DNA from: Leptasterias polaris
Lineage: Eukaryota > Echinodermata > Asteroidea > Forcipulatida > Asteriidae
Reading direction: 5' to 3'
DNA: 64,000 bases
NCBI GenBank assembly: GCA_037783415.1
Contig: JAZGTN010000037.1
Location: forward strand, 5,008,501-5,072,500
Of the stretch, positions 21,650 through 33,482 are shown in pieces (position 1 is the stretch's first letter; every line of letters starts with the position of its first letter). The notes under the pieces were generated by a model. It was not told the origin of the DNA, did not search any database, and saw nothing but the letters and a program-made list of their open reading frames with translations. A program made the position numbers and the translations under genes.

Positions 21650-22090
21650 CTATGCGACGAAGTATGCGATAAAGTATGCAATAATATTTGCGACGTCGCA
21701 AATATTATCGATAATATTATCGATAATATTTGCGACGTCGCAAATATTATCGCAAATATTATCGATAATATTTGCGACGTCGCAAATATTATCGATAATA
21801 TTATCGATAATATTTGCGACGTCGCAAATATTTGCAAAGATATTTGCGATAATATTTGCGACGTCGCAAATATTTGCAAAGATATTTGCGATAATATTTG
21901 CGACGTCGCAAATATTTGCAATAATATTTGCGACGTCGCAAATATTTGCAATAATATTTGCGACGTCGCAAATATTATCGATAATATTATCGATAATATT
22001 TGCGACGTCGCAAATATTATCGATAATATTTGCGATAATATTTGCGACATCGCAAATATTTGCAAAGATATTTGCGATGTGCGATGTCCC
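21650..22090. repeat. palindromic satellite, copy C array (largest)
   Basis: Nine TATTTGCGACGTCGCAAATA palindromes alternate with ATTATCGATAAT and GCAAATATTTGCAA blocks over about 440 bp. Both strands are open throughout with the same peptide text, which extends artificial frames of about 240 codons. Confidence 0.9.
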
Positions 22091-22389
22091 TTCAGGGCCA
22101 CCATAGATGTCCCGTATACTGACTCAACTTTATTCACAGAAAAGGTGAAACAATATGAAGCAGGTTGAAAGCGGTAAGGCATCGTAATTTTCACCAAACA
22201 ATTTCAGAAACGGAGTTGAGGAACCAAAAACCTTGACAATTTCGCCAACCTCGTACCCAGGAATGATCAATCTCGCCACGCCGCGGGGTTAGGGTTGGTT
22301 AGCACAGGGTTAGTGCTAGGGATAAAGCATTGTCACACATGGCTTTTTTCCCATGCGACTTTGAGGCAACCAATTAACTGCCCTGCTTA

Positions 22390-22795
22390 TTACATTCTTG
22401 TATAGTGTTGCATGTTAGTCAAAGTAGTAACAAACCTTATTGTGTATTGTTGCATTTCAGATAGTAACTTACCTTATTGTATTGTTGCATGCTATTGTTA
22501 CATTCTTGTGTTGCATGCTAGTGTAACACTCTTGTATTGTTGCATGTGAGTAGTAAAATATGTTACCTTATTGTATTATTGCATGCTAGATAGTAACAAC
22601 TATTACCTTATTGTATTGTTGCATGCTAGTGTTACATTATTGTACTGTTGCATGTTAGTAGTAAAATGTGTTACCTTTTTATTGTATTAATTGTTGCATG
22701 TTATTCGTAACAAATTCGATCTTCTTAATTTATTGCATGTTAGTTGTAACAAATACTAACTTCTTGAACTAATTGTTGCATGTTAGTTGCAATCT
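22390..22795. repeat. minisatellite, core TATTGTTGCATGTTAG
   Basis: About nine units of 30-55 bp: TTACCTTATTGTATTGTTGC then ATGCTAG or ATGTTAGTAGTAA. No inverted partner found. 22800-23434 shows no recognised gene. Confidence 0.8.
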
Positions 22796-23442
22796 TGGCC
22801 GAATGAATCATATAACCCCAGCTGCGTCGTCGCAGACCGCACAATGAGTGAGAGTGTCAACATAGTTCAGGTGGGCTGGGGCCCAGCGAGTTATGACCTT
22901 GATCGTAGATTGCTCCCTCGCACAATGACTGATAAAACATGTTCAATATTCAAACATGGAGGATTGTGGTCTGAATTATTGAGTAGAAAGCTCAGAGAAT
23001 TTGGGTTTCCCAAAAATTATCATTGAACCGTTATGAGTTTACACTTTACTCACCGCATACACTTTCAGATGTTCCGCATAAGTTAACTTGTTGCAGAACT
23101 TACACTACACTACACGTAACAAAATACATGAATATTATTTTCTTTCTTTTTTAGTTTTGTTTTGTTTTTCGTTTTTTACAAAGAAGGCCCACTCGCAGGA
23201 GAGAACACCTTTTTGGGGGGGGGGGGGGTACAATTATGGTTTCAAGCATTTCAGCTCAACTTGTTCACTCATGCTCGAACATTGTACAGCCTGCGTGTGC
23301 ATGCAAGACTATTTGTCCCACTATTGTTAAAGGAACACTGTACCATACCGTGACTGCATGCTATGGCGATAGCTAAAGCGATAGAGTCGATAATTGTTAT
23401 CAACGTTATGCCTAATTTTCTAAGCTACAAGACACTCAAACC

Positions 23443-25073
23443 ATAAAGAAAGGTCCTTTCTCCGGTAGCACTATATACCGGAAAACACCGGAAAACACCG
23501 GAAAACACCGGAAAACACCGGAAAACTACCGGAAAACACCGGAAAACACATGAAAACTACCGGAAAACACATGAAAACAAATGTTCACGTTGTTGAGTGA
23601 AGCTCGCCCTCATTTGGCGCTCGTCGCACGATCTCTACACTGGTTCCCTGTCTTTTTTTCACATGGATAAAGAAGGTACCACTCGCCAACGGTAGCAACA
23701 ATAATTATTTTGAATTAAAAGAACAAACATTTCTTTCAGTGTGAATAATGCTTTACTTGACTTACTACTAATAATAATAATAATTCTTAATATAGCGTTT
23801 TACATTAAAAATCTCTAAACGCTGTGCAAGAGATCAAAATTAGATAAGATTGTATTTGTAATGTTTTTTTTTTTCCCCCACTGGATATAGTTCTTATTTT
23901 TTGTCAACGTCTACAGTACTGCAAAATCTCGTCCACAAATTGTATGATGAGTCGCCACCCCGCACGCGCACTGCTCGAAGAGATCGATGTGCAGGGTTTT
24001 GGATGCTGTATACATAGCACAGTTCTATTCACGGGACATTAAACGGGAGGGGGGGCCCTCACCCCCCAACCCACCCCCCCCCCCCCCCCCCCCCCCCCCC
24101 ATCCCCACACTTTTTAAAAGGTGTTGATTCCCCCAACCCCAACCCTCACTATTCGGCACTTTTTGGGTGTTGACATTTTTTTTTTAAATAGGTTTAATTG
24201 TTTTTCATAAATATCGTTGGCTTCATATCCTTGTGGGTGTTTTCCGGTGAGTACTGGGCGGGGTACACATGGCGTGTCCATGTTGCCTGTCGCTGGAATT
24301 TTATTACGTGAACAATGCGAAGTTGACCGACACTACATCCTAAATTGTAATTTAAACCTTTGAGATTAATAGACCGATCCATTAAGCCCCGCCCACTAAC
24401 AATTCCGGACCACAAGCCGCGCGTTTGATAAGCCGCAGCGTCGTCTTTTTTGTATTTTGAGATTCTTTGTTATTATATAAGCCGCAAGAAGATCGTGGAC
24501 AATTCACGCACAACGGCGCTTATAAAGCCAACCATTATCAGACACAAAAGGAGGGAGATCGGGTGCTCGCAAACAGGCCGCAAATCGGGTAAACAAAAGG
24601 AGCGTTCTCGAGCAGGGGCTTGCGAGTTCCTGCAACTTTATTATTGATCTCGCGCCTAAGCTGCCTTTAGTGGCGGTAAACTAGAAAGGAATGTATCATA
24701 ATTGCGGGGCACTCAATCGCGGCCTGTGTATGGCCGGTCAGTTAGCCTGCGTTTGTAAACAACTCACGTAGCGCTAATAGCTGTGGTACAATGAAAGCAG
24801 TCTATTGGTTGGATCACCAGGAGCGTTGTAGATCCTCAGTGCAGAGATCGTGCGACGTGCAGCGCCAAAGGAGGGCGTGAAAAAAATATTTCTTGTGTTT
24901 TCCGGTGTTTTCCGGTATATAGGGTGTTTTCCGGTATATAGGGTGTTTTCCGGTAGTTTTCCGGTAGTTTTCCGGTAGTTTTCCGGTGTTTTCCGGTGTT
25001 TTCCGGTAGTTTTCCGGTATTTTCCGGTGTTTTCCGGTGTTTCCGGTATATAGTATCACCCCCTTTCTCTATG
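23443..25073. mobile_element. foldback element with TTTTCCGGTG arms
   Basis: Left arm 23443-23645: ATAAAGAAAGG terminus, ACTATATACCGG, eight to ten ACCGGAAAAC units, then CGCCCTC, TTTGGCGCT and CGTCGCACGATCTCT. Right arm 24836-25073 is the same in reverse order and complement. The direct repeat CTCAAACCAT flanks both ends (23435-23444, 25074-25083). The centre (23646-24835) carries a C37 tract and no convincing ORF. Confidence 0.8.
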
Positions 25074-25674
25074 CTCAAACCATGCTGTCCCCCAAAAAGC
25101 ATCAGGCAACTTCAAAACAACTTGAAACAGCAACAGCAACCCGTGCAGTACAATTCAAATACGATCGCTGGGTTAAGGGGCCTTTGGGTGTAACTGCATT
25201 TCTGACGGGTTGGATCCATAAGTTATTCGCCCAGGTGACCTTTGTGTATATAGATTGCTGTAAAAAGTGGCACGAATGGTAATCGCAGCGCTTTGTGACC
25301 ATAAGGAAAAAGCGCTATATTACATACTCTAGTGACTGATTGATATAGCTCCCATCTATAGACAATTGACATGTGCATAATGTCCACCTGTCCAACTTAA
25401 TATGAAGTAATCTTCTGAGAAAAACACAACAACTTAAGTTTACTAATCTGGGCAGTGATTGATTTATAATGCTTAGCATGTGAGTACATCCCCAACAACA
25501 ACAAAAACAATCTGGAATTTGTATAATTAAGTGCGGGTTAGAAAACATATGGAAACTGTCCTGGTGGACTAATTGTGTTATTCATTCAGTAGCGAGACCA
25601 GCATTTTCATTGGGGTGGGTGGGGGGGGGGGGGGGGCAAGCGAGGGCAATCACATTATAGTTTTAGCTTCATTA

Positions 25675-26916
25675 TTAGGTATTCGGAGCGGAGCGTAGCT
25701 CCGAACACCTCTTGTTATTGTTCGTTTTTTTTTTTTTTTAGGTGTTCGGAGCGGAGCGCAGCTCCGAACACCTCTTCTTATTGTTCGGTTTTTTTTTTTT
25801 TTACTTCTTCAGATTCTTCTTCTTCTCTTCGCCGCTTGTCCGCTAACAAAAGCACACTTCCCAAGCTCATATAAACTTGAAATTTCTACCATAGTTAGAT
25901 AACCAGTAGGAGACGAAACCGTTTCATTTACGTCATGATGACGTCATCAGGTGTCAAATTAGAAAAAAATTAATTAATCTTTGAAATTCTGTAACAAATC
26001 ACACTTAGGAGACCGGCGGTTGTTTTATGCGGTATCATACTTAGGTCATATAGGTCTTTATTTTTTGTCGTGTGCGTGACCTCACATGACCTCTACTTCC
26101 GGTCGAAATAGGAAGAAACCGGAAGTGCCTTGTAATTTAAAAGTGGCACACTTTTACAAGTTTTTTTTAACGGTGTTATAGTCGAGCAAGAGTCTGGTTT
26201 AAAAAAATAAGACAAGTGACGTCATAAAAGTCAAGAGCGCCCTCTAGCGGCAGGTTAAAAACAATTAAAAATACACTTTTACTAGATGTCTGTGGTGAAG
26301 TTTATGATAATCGTTTCAAAATTGGTATACATAATGACCTTCATACAGACAACATATGTGTGAATTTTTAGATTGATGACGTCATCATGTGTCACGTGGT
26401 ATCGCATTAAAGGTTTACTTTTTGAAGCTGTGTATCTACAAAACCACAAGTTTGACTGAGTTGAAACTTGGCATGTTGATAGACAGTGATATTGACTACT
26501 TAAAGCTAGAGTGACGACTTGATGACGTCATCATTTTTTTTAATACAAATTTTTGAAATTTTGACCAATTGTTACATATCTTCAGTTCAAAGCAAGCTAT
26601 AATCGAATTTCATTTTGCATGAGACTTGGAAGGTCCTACAAGGATATAATGTTGAGTGACGTTTTCAAGACGTCATCGATTTTCATGTTATGTCACCACC
26701 AAGGTAGTGTTTTACAAGATCTATATGTACAGAACAACTTTGGTGATCAAATGGAAACTTTGCATGTACTCATGCTGGGATGTGTTACATCCAAAAAGTT
26801 TGGTCAAATCTTTAGAACCACCATTCTAAAGACTCTATAGAAGTATATCAATATTTAATACACAGACATGTTTATAACATTTCTTTGAAACACGAGGTCA
26901 CACCGAACACCTCTTT
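25675..26916. mobile_element. element with AGGTGTTCGG ends and spaced TGACGTCA sites
   Basis: The palindrome GGTGTTCGGAGC..GCTCCGAACACC occurs twice in tandem (25677-25712, 25740-25775). The right end is CACCGAACACCTC (26901-26913), giving a 10-bp terminal inverted repeat. The interior holds four exact TGACGTCA sites (25939, 26217, 26377, 26523), a fifth split one near 26657, and no long ORF. The superfamily is unknown. Confidence 0.6.
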
Positions 26917-27251
26917 TTTGTTTCCAACAAAAAATTATGTCTAGTTTATTTATTTATTTATTTAGTTAGTTAGTTAGTTATTTCTTTTGGGGCTTTTTAT
27001 TTTAACGAACCATTCATATGTGGGTGGGTTCTGATAAGGGCCTCACACATATCCTACTGTACGATCTATCGTAAAACAAATTGACATATGCTGGGAAAAA
27101 TCCATCACTGTTTCAAAGAAAAGGAAAGGAAAAAACACGAGTTCAGTTGCTTAAGCTGATGAGATACACATATTTGTTTATACCTGCGAACCGAGCACAT
27201 GTGTAATGGACACATATGAATCGAACAAATTCCAGTTGCGATCAGTCTTAA

Positions 27252-27614
27252 AGGCACTGGACACTTTTGGTAATTACTCAAAATAATTGTTAGCATAAAA
27301 ACTTACTTGGTAACGAGCAATGGAGAGCTGTTGATAGTATAAAACATTGTGAGAAACGGCTCCCTCTGAAGTAACGTAGTTTTTGAGAAAGAGGTAATTT
27401 CTCACTCAAATAATAAAAGACTTCTTGCTGAAGCCTTTTATTATGCATCTGAAAGCACACAAAGTAATGCTACAAGGGTGTTTTTTCTTTCATTATTCGA
27501 TGACCAATTGAGCCCAAATTTTCACAGGTTTGTTATTTTATGCATGGGATTTTATGTTGGGATACAACAAGTGAGAATACTGGTCTTCGACAATACCAAA
27601 CGTGTCCAGTGCCT
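27252..27614. mobile_element. TTAA-target MITE (piggyBac-like), full length
   Basis: Ends AGGCACTGGACAC and GTGTCCAGTGCCT are perfect inverted repeats, flanked by TTAA at 27248-27251 and 27615-27618. The interior has GTAATTACTC, GAGAAACGGCTCCCTC and CCCAAATTTTCACAGG. Related copies: 54302-54676 and, degraded, about 37780-38177. Confidence 0.85.
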
Positions 27615-27934
27615 TTAAACTCTTCGCCCAAACATTAACCTTGGACGTTCTGAGCCAAAACTGCAGACCAAACGTGAATTCTGACTAAGCACTCGTCCAC
27701 TCTATGATTCTTTTTCTCATCCAATCCAACGTTCAATTGGAAGTCATGTCTTGCCAGTACACAACAAAAGGGCGATTATGATAGAATGATGAACACTTGT
27801 AATTTATATAAAGTGCCATACCTCATATGGGTTAAAATTTCAAAGAAATTCGCTCTTTATTTTTTAACGATAGGTTGGCAGAGTTATGAATAATTATGGC
27901 AGCTTTGTTTATGTAGCAAATCTTGTCGGATTTT

Positions 27935-28085
27935 ACAAGGTGATGCGGTGCAATCTGCAGCCAACCTGACCCTGAAGGCCTTTAACTTTCGTAATAGACT
28001 ACACGGTGACTGTGTACAGCACAGATGAAGAGTCCTTTTAGGGCTCCAGCCAACCATGCCAGAAAACACCGGGGCAAACCTCTTC
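27935..28085 (-). mobile_element. SINE tail fragment (type II)
   Basis: AAGGTGATGCGGTGCAAT and AACACCGGGGCAAACCTCTTC match the tail of the SINE at 32869-33270 in the same orientation. No tRNA head. Confidence 0.5.
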
Positions 28086-28157
28086 TTACATAGACTTCTT
28101 ATTAAATTACGTAGACTTTGAAATTGATGACTACAGTCCTAACCCTGTGATCACAAC

Positions 28158-28325
28158 ACTGTCGTGGCCGAGCGGTCAAACGCACCAGCTCTGATTTCTG
28201 CCCAAGGGGTGCTGGTTCGAGTCCCGGTCTTGACACTTGTTTGAGAATTATTGTTGGTTGTTCCTTTGGATAGGATGTACAACCTTTGGTACAGTGAACT
28301 GTGTAATGCACGTAAAAAAACAAGT
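28158..28325 (+). mobile_element. tRNA-derived SINE, head and start of type II tail
   Basis: GTCGTGGCCGAGCGGTCAAA, then GGTTCGAGTCCCGG (B box), with 5-bp closure GTGTC/GACAC. The tail has CCTTTGGATAGGATGTACAA and TGTGTAATGCACGTAAAA. It is not a functional tRNA: the acceptor stem is incomplete. 28330-29140 shows nothing identifiable. Confidence 0.75.
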
Positions 28326-29143
28326 AAATTTAATACCGGGCGAGTTTCATTACGTAGTTTGCTGCTGGCAAGGTTTTTGACGAGGATAGCAGATGTCGTC
28401 TCTAAACACCAACATTACATTTACAGAAATGAACAATTGTAATTGAACAGCTGACGCGAGTGCCATTTGTGACAGCTGTATGTCATTATACATTTCGTGT
28501 ACAATAATAATATTATGCCAAGAACAAAATAATACCCGTAGGCTACTGTAGTTTTTATGACTGTAAACCACCACTTGCCAAGAAACGTTATATTACCAAA
28601 GAAGCATTAAATGAATGTAATGAATTAGTATGTTCTGACTGTTTTATAGAAAATAGATTTATTGTTAAACATGGGCTGTAGCCAGACTTACCAAACACAC
28701 CAAACAAACTTGAGCCAAAAACTTAACGCCAGAGGATAACTCAGTTGAAGGAATCGCAGGCACAATGTGGTGAATCCGAATTCTATTATACGAAAAACGA
28801 ACTATTTACCACTGTAATTGCATACACCGGCAGATTTCGCCAACTTTTTTTAGAAGCCAACATGACGACATGACAGTGCAAAACTCCATGATGCAAACAA
28901 CACATAGAACAAACAATACCAGTAACATTCTTTTCTGTGTAATCGGAAATTCCTCGACCGGCAAAGACGAAAGGGCTTTCAACTGCCAAATCTGCCGAGC
29001 AAAGCAGTTGCCAACAAACTATGCCATGCATCCTACACCACGAAATGGATTTAAAGAGCTCCAGCTTGCTTACAAAAAACACCGCCTTGAGCTCGAACCT
29101 TTTGGTACGAGCCTAAATGTAGAACACTCTTTAACAAAAACTC

Positions 29144-29722
29144 TTGAGTCAGGTGGTGGTTGAATTGACTCAGATTCTGGGTTCAAAGAGGCCTGACCCA
29201 TGTCCGGGTCATACTGACCCGGATGACCCGGTGGTTAAATTGAGATTTAAGCTCGTTCTCCATCGGCTTCACCCTTTAAGGTTATTTTTGACAAAGATTG
29301 CGATCAGTCATACTGACCCAGAAATAGGTCAGGCCCCACGGAACCCTGATCCGGGTCAATTCTGGCCCGGTACATCAACAAAGGCACCATCTCCATGTAC
29401 TAACGCATTGCATGCGTTAATACAATTTATATCAGTCAATTTGACACATGCCATCCAGCTAATCAACAAAGGCACTATCTCCATACAGATTAACGCCCAT
29501 AATGCCTTCTTGTCAAATAAAGGTTTTACAAACTTTCCGAAACTCGTGAAAACCTATGATCTAGCCGGAGGTGACATTGGACCACTGAGGAAGGTCAAAA
29601 ACACCATGAATATTCCTTTCTGTGAAGAGGCTCTTCAATACAGTCGTGCCCCGCAGCTAGCAGTTATTGATGCCACATTCGAGTCAATCCTGACCGAATT
29701 ATATTTGGGTACTTTGGGTTGA
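29144..29722 (+). CDS. 192-codon ORF, unrecognised, probably repeat-derived
   Basis: The frame is open over a minisatellite-like part (29190-29370, units around GACCCGG and GGTCAGGCC, shared with 57840-57915), then an ordinary-looking part, LINKGTISIQINAHNAFLSN and KLVKTYDLAGGDIGPLRK, ending TELYLGTLG. The N-third is a translation of the repeat and is unlikely to be real. The last 95 residues have balanced composition but no known motif. There is no ATG at the listed start with good context and no clear splice sites. Confidence 0.2.
   Translation: MSQVVVELTQILGSKRPDPCPGHTDPDDPVVKLRFKLVLHRLHPLRLFLTKIAISHTDPEIGQAPRNPDPGQFWPGTSTKAPSPCTNALHALIQFISVNLTHAIQLINKGTISIQINAHNAFLSNKGFTNFPKLVKTYDLAGGDIGPLRKVKNTMNIPFCEEALQYSRAPQLAVIDATFESILTELYLGTLG
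29190..29375. repeat. GACCCGG-rich dispersed repeat
   Basis: Shares GGTCAGGCC and GGGTCAATTCTG spacing with 57840-57915 in the same orientation. 29725-31240 contains no recognised feature. Confidence 0.55.
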
Positions 29723-31489
29723 TATGAACCCGTGCACTGCGATATCAAAATATCGTGTAGCAATAAAATAGAACCGAATCTCAAAGTAAATACTCACCAC
29801 AGTCGCAAAGAAGGTTTTCGTACCTGATCTAGACAGTAGTAAAAAATAGTCAAGTACCAAACGGAATCACAAGACCTAAGATACGACCGATAAGCAGACG
29901 ACTGTCCCGTGAGTTTCCCGCCAAGAGCTGAGAAGTGCAATCAACACGCGGTGTCGTTGTACAGAAAAACGTCACAAATGAGATATATAAAGCGCCCTCG
30001 TTGTATTGGTCGATCCTGAGTGGTTGACTCCCACGTGTGGTTTGCGTAAGAGAGTGATATCCTTCCGTATCCTAGTAGGCTGTAGTCATATCTAGCTAGG
30101 GGCAATTCCTGATCAGTGTAGCTTTTATTTCTAGGAATATGCAAGAGGCCGACTTAATGAAGCTCCAGATCACTTTATAATAACAAAGTCTACACGCTTC
30201 GTCAACGAAAGGTAATTTAAATAAAATGCCACACAAATTTGTTGTGTTACAAGCTTCCGAGGTTGCATGTCGCACCATCGTTTGATTTTTCTAGATTAAT
30301 TGATACCACCCTTTTGATTAAATTCAACAAACCAAACGACAAGGTTGCGAAATTGTCATAAAGTTTGATGGACAATTTTGAAGTAAAAACAACGCAAGCG
30401 CCTACGTTTAGTGAGGGATTTGGGGCAAGCTTATCAGTACGGCAGCTATGAATTTATATAAATAAATCCTGACACGGTAATGCGTCAGTGATTTAAAAAC
30501 AATGTTTATGTCAACCTTCGACGTTTTGTTGCTGTTGCTGGTCTCTTATATACAACACAACATAACTGTGATACTGCTGACAAATTAACCACTCAAAAAT
30601 GGAATGAAATTATTTTTGCTCTAAAACTCCTGTTATTTCATTTTTATTTACCAGACAGAAGCTCATGAAGTAACTTCCCTAACCCTTAACTATCATAGTG
30701 TCTCTTATCAATGGTTGTCTTCTTTGAACTGAAAACAAATTTAACCCGTAGCAAAGTTACAACGACATGCTTTCGAAAGTCCAGGTATACTTTCAGTGAA
30801 TAAAAAAAAAAAGGGCACTAAGGTCGATTTCATTTTGTTGTTCCGACAGGGTTCTCATAAAAATGGGGAGAACATGACAATTCTCTTGCCTCATGATAAA
30901 CGGCGTAAATGCTACTTGTATTTTATGCCTTTCCCGGTGAGAATGTTGTCAACATCCAAAAACATCCAATGACGTCACATCTCAATATTCACAAGAACAG
31001 GGAACAAAACCTTAACGAAATCGTCACGTCCGTTAAAAAAAAATGGTTACTTGCCGGCAGGATACTATCGCAGAAATTAGGGGTTTTTTTTCTCTATCTT
31101 TTTCCGTTTTCTTTCTGTTTCCTTTTTTTCTGAACGAATTGTGACAGATGATGCTGTTTCAAAACGAAAAACGTGTCAAAACGCTGGCATACGCCAAGGG
31201 GAATGCACAATGTAACGTGCAAAATTGTTTGTACATGGCTGATGGGCGGGATCCGGACAATACTAGTTTTTATTTTGCTTAATACTGGCGGGTGTTGTTG
31301 GGGGGGGGTGTTTGGTGGGTGTTTGGTGGGTGTTTTTTGGTGCAGTAGCTTAAATGAATAGCTTTTAATTTTCACGAATCTATCAAAATTTGTTTAAAAT
31401 TTTAAATATTAAATTCGGTTCAAATTGGTCGAATATTTGCCAATGATATTCAGAAAAGCGAACTTAATTAGCCATGGGGAAAAGAGAGA

Positions 31490-31685
31490 GAAGAAAGTTT
31501 CATTTTTAGATGTGGGAGGAAACCCCTGAGAACTAAACCCACGCAATCAAGTAGGTACTGAAAACCCAATCCACATGTGCTCCTGGTGGCATTCCAACTG
31601 AGGGGTCCATTCGGACCGGGGTCCTATAGAGATGAAGGCGAGGAAAGAAACTGCAATACCAACCCGACCGCCCTGTTAAAGGGAA
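31490..31685 (-). mobile_element. second tRNA-headed SINE family, copy 2
   Basis: Minus-strand copy of 18298-18482: TTTAGATGTGGGAGGAAA, GTACTGAAAACCCAATCCAC, then a degraded head. 31690-32375 shows nothing identifiable. Confidence 0.65.
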
Positions 31686-32868
31686 TCAACTTGTAAAGCA
31701 ATCATTTTGTGGATGTATCCTCGGCCAGTGATCAACTATATACTGAGTCAATTGTGTTTAATGAGATGCAAATTAATTGGGATTTAGATTGGGTGAATTG
31801 TTTGATCAATAAAGCATCATGGAATAAGTTATATAGCCTATGGCCTTGATGTGTAGTGTAAAACTCACCCGCCGACTCAACAATTAAAGCGAATCAATAA
31901 TTAATTAAAGGTATTACAAAGGATTGATTAAGACAAAAAAAAACATTGTTTAATTTTAGTCTGAAAGCTTACAGACTATGAAGTTCATGGGGACCAGTTC
32001 TTCTGTGAAATAATTCCCTCTAAATTAAAGAAAATATTTGAGACAACTGTACCTGAAAACCTTAACAAAACGCAACAGCTGGTTTCGGTTGTTACAACCA
32101 AAATTAAGGACAATGTGTTTACATGCTGAAATTATGCATTGTTTTTTATAAATTATCCTGACTCACACAATGGATTAAGCCCAAATTTTCACAGGTTTGT
32201 TATTTCAGTTTTCACGTGTGTTGATCACACACAACATGAACAATGTCTGTGACTATTTTGTCAGCTCTCTATACCTGTATAAAACATTTAACGTTTGAGA
32301 TAATTTAAAGAGGGTATCCAAGGTGAAACTAAATGCTGTGGCGCATTTATTATTGAATAAGTAGAGTCATTATGAAAGTGGGGGGGGGGGGGGGGGTAAC
32401 AGGTCTCTACTAACCTAATGTTTAAATGGTGTAAAATGTCATTTTATTTGAGACTCCTTAAGAGCGAAATTAGGATATGAACAATAAATGGGTCTGAACA
32501 ATAAAAAGGAATTTTTGCGTCAGTCAACAGTTCAAATCCTCTAAATAAATCCTGATGCCTTTTAACGCAACGGAGGGGGGGGGGGGGGGGGGTGCGACTG
32601 GAGAAAATGCAACAGGGGGAAATGAGATGCAAACAAAAGATGCCTCATAAACAAACGCAACGCAAAAAAAAAAAACGGAGGCAAAAAAAGAGACAGGGAA
32701 AAGAATAACTGCTTTTGAAAATACAAATAACTGCTGATGAAAATAAAATAGTGATGGCACTAACGACAAGCTTTGGTAGAAAAATGATGCGACACCTAAT
32801 AAAAGGCGACGCAAAAAACCCTGAACATGGCCATGCATTAATGGAACTCTATATGTTTGCCTAGTAAA

Positions 32869-33270
32869 AATAATAATAATACTCGGTTCTTATAGCGCTT
32901 TATCACACCCCTAGGGGCGTCTCAAAGTGCTCAGTATTTTTGTCCTGCAAGGTATGTAGAGCTACGTTTTGAAGTATGAGACCTTTTTTCCTTTATAGCA
33001 CCATGTAATGGTTTACAAGGTGCTGTGGCGCAATACCGATCAGACCAGGAACACCGAGGCGAACCCCTTCTCTTTACGATAAGTGCACTGGGTTCTTTTA
33101 CGTGTATTACTATTACACAACACACGGGACCTACGGCTTTACGTCCCATTCGAAGGACGCATCAATAAAGGACACAAGTGTCACGACCGGGACTCGAACC
33201 CACACCCTGCTGATCAGAAACACCAGAGCTTGAGTCCGGCGTTTTTAGCCAATAGTGAATATAGTTCTCC
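32869..33270 (-). mobile_element. tRNA-derived SINE, type II, near full length
   Basis: The head is at the right (CGACCGGGACTCGAACCC, 33184-33201, inverted B box). It is followed leftward by GGACCTACGGCTTTACGTCC, TTACAAGGTGCTGTGGCGC, and a 3' end GCGCTATAAGAACCGAG plus (ATT)n at 32869. Confidence 0.8.
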
Positions 33271-33482
33271 CGGTCGTACACAAATCTAATGGAGTTTGCC
33301 AACCAACGGTGTCTGTACGCATGATGTAATTAGTATATAGCTCATGATGGACATGTTAACTGCGTCAATAGCTTACAGGATAGACAGTCTTAGGAGATGA
33401 ACCTTTATATTGAAAGGACAGGGTACCCGTTAAATCAATTTATGACACCTCATAATGTATTCCGCCTTATTAGAAGACTTAC

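Larger units (their letters stand above)
20868..22106 (-). mobile_element. composite palindrome-satellite element, copy C (inverted)
   Basis: Reading on the minus strand from 22106: CTATGGTGGCCCTGAAGGG, satellite array 22090-21650, GTTACGATAATCGGTTGTCC (about 21340), the nested MITE (21211-21018), the GATAATCGTAACCCACCA hairpin (20901-20958), and TGTACCAAG. It is collinear with copy A throughout. The homology ends near 20868. It is followed on the plus strand by ATGT. Confidence 0.8.

Noticed and set aside
21422..22197. Frames of about 240 codons on both strands at copy C
   Set aside because: Same satellite artefact extended into flanking repeat; no start context, no domain.
23475..23580. 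CRISPR-like regular repeats
   Set aside because: Units are contiguous 10-12 bp with no spacers, in a eukaryotic context.
24814..25102. Frames rich in ENTGKHRKTPENY
   Set aside because: Translation of the TTTTCCGG minisatellite arm.
25098..25302. Opposing frames near 25.1-25.3 kb as a small gene
   Set aside because: Short, competing on both strands, no splice or start support.
28158..28240. Possible tRNA-Ser or tRNA-Leu gene
   Set aside because: A and B boxes are good but the acceptor stem does not close and a SINE tail follows; SINE head.
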